Assembly: GCF_026914265.1 (NCBI RefSeq)
Contig: NC_069133.1
Coordinates: forward strand, 11,849,937-11,913,936
Source: Mya arenaria
Taxonomy: Eukaryota; Mollusca; Bivalvia; Myida; Myidae
Reading direction: 5' to 3'
Length of the DNA stretch: 64,000 nt
This document shows positions 58,986 to 64,000 of this stretch, one piece after another. Made by a program: the position numbers and the translations under genes. How positions within the stretch are numbered: position 1 is the first letter of the stretch; each line of letters starts with the position of its first letter. Below the pieces are notes generated by a model. It was given only the letters and a program-made list of their open reading frames with translations, was not told the DNA's origin and made no database searches.

Positions 58986-59795
58986 TCAAAATATGAATTG
59001 AATATAAACTAAGCACAATTCTTCCTCAGCAATTTCTTATTTTTTTTCTGGCATATTCTGTTTAACCCAGATAATCCTTGCCGTATTATGATACCCCACC
59101 TCCAACGAATAGCCAGACATTGAGGAACTGTTCCCCCTATTAACACTGGTCTGTTTAATCATAACAACAATACTATACCGCTAATGACCAACGCAAATAT
59201 AATATGAACTGTTAATAAGAGCAACAATGCCGAAATTTCTTAACAACATCAGCACGCCGTTTATTGATTTCCATATTGTTATTAGGCACGGCCTTGTTTA
59301 TCATAATATTAAAAGTATTATGACCTACTAAGTATAATAATAAAGACATACATTGAATTGATGGGAAAACCGATTTACTTTTAGGAGATAAAAGATACAC
59401 ACACATGAATTTGGAAGTTGATACACTTTGTTATTTTGCGTAGGGAAGTTTTTTTTAAGTAAAAACAATCATTGTTGTACTGTTTAGTTGTTGTCATCAG
59501 AGTAAGGAGGTTCAAGGGGCAGGTAAACAAAGAACATCAATGAAACGCCGATTCTTAAATAAACTGCAATGACCATGAAGAACGTCAACGTGGCCGTTGA
59601 CTAGGTTTCTTACAACGAAGTCAGTAGCATGGTTGGGAAACACGACATTTACGTGTACTTGTAGATACACGTACGTGTAACAGCTGAGTTTAGAATACCT
59701 TTGGGAACGTGCACGTGTAGGCTCGCTGAATCTCGTATAAATCATTTTCCTCGTGCTATTGTAAATGTCGTTCTGAACTAGTATATATATACACG
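58986..59795. other. Intergenic; one weak minus-strand exon candidate
   Basis: Mostly AT-rich. On the minus strand, 59484-59576 reads a hydrophobic helix followed by a Pro- and Asp-rich tail; see the separate low-confidence entry. Confidence 0.45.
59484..59576 (-). CDS. Possible terminal exon of a membrane protein (weak)
   Basis: From ATG at 59576 the frame gives 30 residues (MVIAVYLRIGVSLMFFVYLP then LEPPYSDDNN) and a TAA. The pattern of one transmembrane helix and a short acidic tail is protein-like. The frame extends upstream only about 30 bases before a TAG, where an acceptor-like AG is weak. No other exon was found, so this may be chance. Confidence 0.15.
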   Translation of the reverse strand: MVIAVYLRIGVSLMFFVYLPLEPPYSDDNN

Positions 59796-60355
59796 TTGTG
59801 CACGCAATTTAGTCTGGGTGACGTAGTGCTCACAAGGTGGCATGGATGACGTAGGGCACACAATATAGCCCGAATAACGTAGTGAACAAAAAAATGTAGC
59901 ATGGGTGACGCTGTGCATAGAATGTAGCCTGGGTGACGTAGTGCACACAATGTAGCCTTGATGACGTTGTGCACACAATGTAGCCTGGATGACGTAGTGC
60001 ACAAAATGGAGCCTGGATGACGTAGTGAACACAATGTAGCTTGGATGACGTAGTGCACACAATGTAGCCTGGATAACGTAGTGCACACGATGTAGCCTGG
60101 ATGCCGAAGTGCGCACGATGTAAGCTGGATGACGTAATGCACACAAATTAGCCTGGATAACGTTGTGCTCACAAGGAAGCCTGGATGACGTTATGCACAA
60201 AATGTAGCCTGGATGACGAAGTGCGCACGATGTAGTCTGGATGACGTAGGGCACACTATGTAGCCTGGATGACGTAGGGCACACTATGTAGCCTTGATGA
60301 CGTAGTGCACAAAATGTAGCCTGGTTGACGTAGTACACAACATGTAGCCTATATG
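59796..60355. repeat. 28-bp minisatellite, about 20 copies
   Basis: The unit is GTAGCCTGGATGACGTAGTG plus CACACAAT. Point variants are frequent. Minus-strand frames of up to 249 codons run through it because of the repeat and are not genes. Most units keep TGACGTAG, a one-sided match to the CREB/ATF site. Confidence 0.93.
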
Positions 60356-61442
60356 CTTTGTGCCAGTGTATACAGTCAAACCTTGTTGGCTCGAACTCGC
60401 TTGGCTCGATTTCCTCGTTGGCTCGAACTCGATAAAAAAAGACCAATTGTTTCTTACTAATTGAAAGCGTTCCCGCTTGGCTCGATTTTCGCGAGGCTTG
60501 GGGTATTTTCCTTGGAGTATGTGTCAACGGGGTCGGACTGTGGTTCCAAATACGAGGAAAGTTGGTTATGTGACAGTTTTGTACAATTTGTCAAGCACAG
60601 CGTTCAATAACTGACGTGCATATAAATGAATAGCGTGGTAATTTATCCGCACGTTAATTATTTCATGGTTTAGCTTCGCCTATTTGATACAGGTCTGATA
60701 TTGAACTTCATGCATAGACGAAAATAACCAAAAAGGTTCTCTGTTTCAGACGCAGTTCAACATGATACAACTAAAGACCCCGAACGACTCGGATATAACG
60801 AATCCTGCCATGTCCTTCGTCAAAAGCACATGTACTGAAGCACCCGTTCGTAATACAATAGGTCTCCAGTTCTATTAAGACTTTGAAAAATATGTTTGAA
60901 TGAATTTTTTTAATCAGTTGGTGAAAAACGTCAATGTCGATTTTGTCATAATTGTGCCGCTTCTAGTAGCCGGAGGGAAACCTGTGTGCACAGAAATACG
61001 TCAAAGAAAGGCGATGTTACTACATTTAGTCACATATTTGGGCCGCTTTCAATAGCCGGAAGGAATTCTGTGTGCGTTGAAATACGTCAAAGAAACGAGA
61101 TGTTATTACATTTTGCTTAATGTAAAAACATATCAAACGATCCCCATATCCGCTTTCAATTACATATACGTACAATAATGCTTCGATTTTAAACTGGATA
61201 AATATGCTTATTTGTAAAGGAAATTACCACTTTACTTGAATGGCGTAGACATAATTGCAACAAGAGATATCAAGGTCTAATTTCGGATGGCTAAAAAATC
61301 ATTTATTCATCATATAATCTATATATAATAGAAATATGGTTATTCAAGAATTTGTTTAAAATCCCATTTACCATAACAAACGTCTTCAAAAGTTTTTTTT
61401 ATAAATATGTGAAAATTGATTCACTTAAAGTTGTGTTCTTTG
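60356..61442. other. Intergenic with a pogo-like end and a diverged dimer
   Basis: CAGTCAAACCTTGTTGGCTC at 60373, preceded by TA, with GGCTCGAACTCG motifs repeated, resembles a pogo/Tigger terminus. A two-fold repeat of about 105 bp lies at 60940-61120 (GCCGGAGGGAAACCTGTGTG / GCCGGAAGGAATTCTGTGTG; AATACGTCAAAGAAA in both). Confidence 0.45.
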
Positions 61443-62580
61443 CAGGAAGTATTTAAAACACACGCCCATACACTTAGGCCTGTGTTCATGACAGGAAGTA
61501 TTTAAAACACACGCACATACACTTAGGCCTGTGTTCATGACAGGAAGTATTTAAAACACACGCCCATACACTTAGGCCTGTGTTCATGACAGGAAGTATT
61601 TAAAACACACGCACATACACTTAGGCCTGTGTTCATGACAGGAAGTATTTAAAACACAAGCCCATTTGCTTAGAGTGTGTGAATTGCAGGAAGTATTTAA
61701 AACATATGCTCATTCGCTTAGGGCTGTGTTCATTGAAGGAAGTATTTAAAACACGTGCCCATTCGCCTACGGGTGGTGTTCATGGCAGGAAGTATTTAAA
61801 ACACACGTCCATTCGCCTACGGGTGGTGTTCATGGCAGGAAGTTTTTAAAACACACGTCCATTCGCCTAGGGGTGGTGTTCATGGCAGGAAGTTTTTAAA
61901 ACACACGCCCAATCGCCTAGGGGTGGTGTTCATGGCAGGAAGTTTTTAAAACACACGCCCATTCGCCTAGGGGTGGTGTTCATGGCAGGAAGTTTTTAAA
62001 ACACACGCCCAATCGCCTAGGGGTGGTGTTCCTGGCAGGAAGTTTCTAAAACACACGCCCAATCGCCTAGGGGTGGTGTTCATGGCAGGAAGTTTTTTAA
62101 AACACACGCCCATTCGCCGAGGGTGGTGTTCCTGGCAAGAAGTTTTTAAAACACACGCCCATTCGCCTAGGGGTGGTGTTCATGGCAGGAAGTTTTTTAA
62201 AACACACGCCCATTCGCCGAGGGTGGTGTTCCTGGCAGGAAGTTTTTAAAACACACGCCCATTCGCCTAGGGGTGGTGTTCATGGCAGGAAGTTTTTAAA
62301 ACACACGCCCAATCGCCTAGGGGTGGTGTTCATGGCAGGAAGTTTTTAAAACACACGCCCAATCGCCTAGGGGTGGTGTTCATGGCAGGAAGTTTTTAAA
62401 ACACACGCCCAATCGCCTAGGGTGGTGTTCCTAGCAGGAAGTTTTTAAAACACATGCCCATTCGCCTAGTGGTGGAGTTCATGGCAGGACGTATTTAAAA
62501 CATGTGTCAATTCGCTTTGGGATGTGCTAAATGCAGGAAGTATTTGAAACACATGTCAATTCGCTTAGAGCAGGAAGTTT
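61443..62580. repeat. 49/50-bp minisatellite, about 22 copies
   Basis: The first units are 49 bp (CAGGAAGTATTTAAAACACA, CGCCCATACACTTAGGCCTG, TGTTCATGA). From about 61740 they become 50 bp with AGTTTTTAAAA and CGCCTAGGGGTGGTGTTCAT. The last copies degrade. The switch in unit type indicates two separate expansions. Confidence 0.95.
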
Positions 62581-64000
62581 CATTCGCTAAGGTCAATGTA
62601 AAATCGTTACATATAGATAAAGATTATAATGCATGACAAAGGCAGTTTAGTATTTAACATTTTATTTTAACAGTGTAATTTAAATGAACAACTGTGTGAG
62701 ATAACGAAGAACGAAAATGGTAAAAAAAATGAAAACACAAAAATAAGTCTGTTTAAACTCAGTAAACAGTTTTTAACTGCTAACAAAATAATGTTCAATC
62801 ATTCAGCGTGTATTTGTACATTTGTACAAGTTTTACCATATAAGGAAATTATACAACTTGAATAACATTCTGCGGTTTTTAATCTGAATAGGTGTAAGAA
62901 GAGTCAACAAGATGATTAGCTTTATACAATGAGCCATCGCGCCTAAAATAAGGCTGAAATCATGGAACTACTTTTCTTCTAAGTGTGTAGGATAAATCAT
63001 TTTTACCACACCCTTTATTGAACAATTGTTAATATCGCTTAACAATGAAACGATCTCCTGATGTCATCATTTCGTTGGTTGCAGTTTTTCGTCTATTTTA
63101 AGGTTCACGTTGAACAATTAATTATGTTATTTGTTTACGCCTTGTGATCCCATATATAGTTCTAGTATCATCTGAATGATTTTGATGTGAAGATTAAAAA
63201 ACCCGAAAAACAACCCACTTAAAATAAGTTTACAAAAGAGAATGTTTTTGGCTTGCAAATTAGTTAGATTCATGTACGATTCAACGAAAATAAAGACAAA
63301 CTTACAAATTTCTCTCTCTCTCTCCCTATATATATATATATATATATATGTATAGTGTGTGTATATAATCATTTTGTTTACTTGTTTTTTATTAGCAAGC
63401 ACTATTGTGTAAAAGATATCGAAATGATAAACCAGGGTCACAAGACATCAAGTTTATTATTTGAATATGAATATAATCTCCCATGGCAGGATCAAATAAC
63501 AAGCCTTTATATTGTTCACCGAGATCTTCAAGTGTCACAGTGAATAGTTGACTTCAACGTTTACATAATAAGACTGGTGACTAACAATCATTATTCATGC
63601 AAGGAAATTAATGGCATAAAATCTTGATTAGGCACACGCTGAGACAATCTTTAAAATTATAAAGGAGTGGGTGGCTAGCTGTTCCTAGCAAATCCATACA
63701 CGCATAATTATGTATTCTTATTCAGCAATTGAAATGCATTCATGGTGCAAAATGATTTGTAACATATGCATACAGTTTGTGCTAATAACATTGTTAACCA
63801 ATCCTTGGTCTTTTGAAACGCGCAAATATATTATACCAGTATAGATACCATTAGCATACTTTTAAGTTAATAGTTGGAGAAGTTATGGCGATAAAATATA
63901 TCAAAATAGCTTGACGACCAAATTCTTTGTCATGCATAGACTATTAAAATAATTATGAACACTTTTATAGAACGGCAACAAGTCAACTACTAGTATAATC
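62581..64000. other. AT-rich intergenic sequence with a CT/TA microsatellite
   Basis: (TC)n at about 63311-63324 is followed by (TA)n at 63328-63348. No coding or RNA gene seen. Confidence 0.55.

Noticed and set aside
58383..59012. 209-codon ORF with SGNHIGPG octapeptide repeats
   Set aside because: Produced by a 24-bp minisatellite; both strands are open in several phases and there is no signal peptide, splice context or unique N terminus.
59756..60527. Minus-strand ORFs of 104-249 codons over the 28-bp array
   Set aside because: They arise because 28-bp units shift frame every copy yet seldom create stops; three overlapping frames are open at once, so none is credible.

Overview
The window is eukaryotic nuclear DNA: A+T-rich, CpG-poor, with genes split into short exons by GT...AG introns and many interspersed and tandem repeats. 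Several repeat families (the CGACTATTCGAAGAATA-type repeat near 47.5 kb, the GTTTCCGGACGATAACTCATG-type units at 35.7-36.6 kb, units carrying AAGGTCAAGGTCAC, and tRNA-derived SINE pieces) resemble those I associate with bivalve molluscs. I therefore infer a bivalve or close lophotrochozoan; no species can be named from the sequence alone.

One gene is certain: a complete SLC29-family equilibrative nucleoside transporter on the + strand. It has 14 coding exons between 24059 and 45225. All exon phases join without a break into a 526-residue protein with about 11 membrane segments, an LMPWN motif at the end of the first segment, and an acidic dileucine signal in a roughly 90-residue N-terminal extension. 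Intron 12 uses a GC donor. The Asp/Arg pair that human ENTs carry in the eighth membrane segment is replaced by Ala and Asn. A CpG-enriched stretch ending in a consensus donor just before exon 2 may be a second promoter.

A second, small two-exon gene is probable on the + strand at 3601-6280. It has a good start context, a perfect CAG/GTAAGT donor, a strong acceptor, an in-phase 84-codon frame, and a stop touching an AATAAA. I do not recognise its product. Its start codon lies in one arm of a near-perfect inverted repeat. A 907-bp foldback-type transposon with long inverted ends, an 8-bp target duplication and an internal 92-codon ORF sits immediately upstream.

Layout: 1-2.6 kb AT-rich DNA; 2.6-3.5 kb foldback element; 3.6-6.3 kb small gene with a 61-bp satellite in its intron; 7.6-9.6 kb GC-rich inverted-repeat elements; 9.8-10.2 kb CRE-bearing segment; 10.5-11.4 kb degenerate 125-bp repeats; 12.3-12.7 kb palindromic MITE; 13.6-18.2 kb 23-bp minisatellite with a recent duplication of about 1.95 kb; 20.7-22.1 kb more MITEs; 24.0-45.2 kb transporter gene, with 33-bp, about 135-bp and 41-bp arrays in its introns; 45.2-52.6 kb AT-rich flank; 52.6-62.6 kb four unrelated minisatellite arrays (54, 24, 28 and 49/50 bp) in a row; 62.6-64 kb AT-rich DNA. 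Most long ORFs in the window, including a 515-codon one, are by-products of tandem arrays rather than genes.
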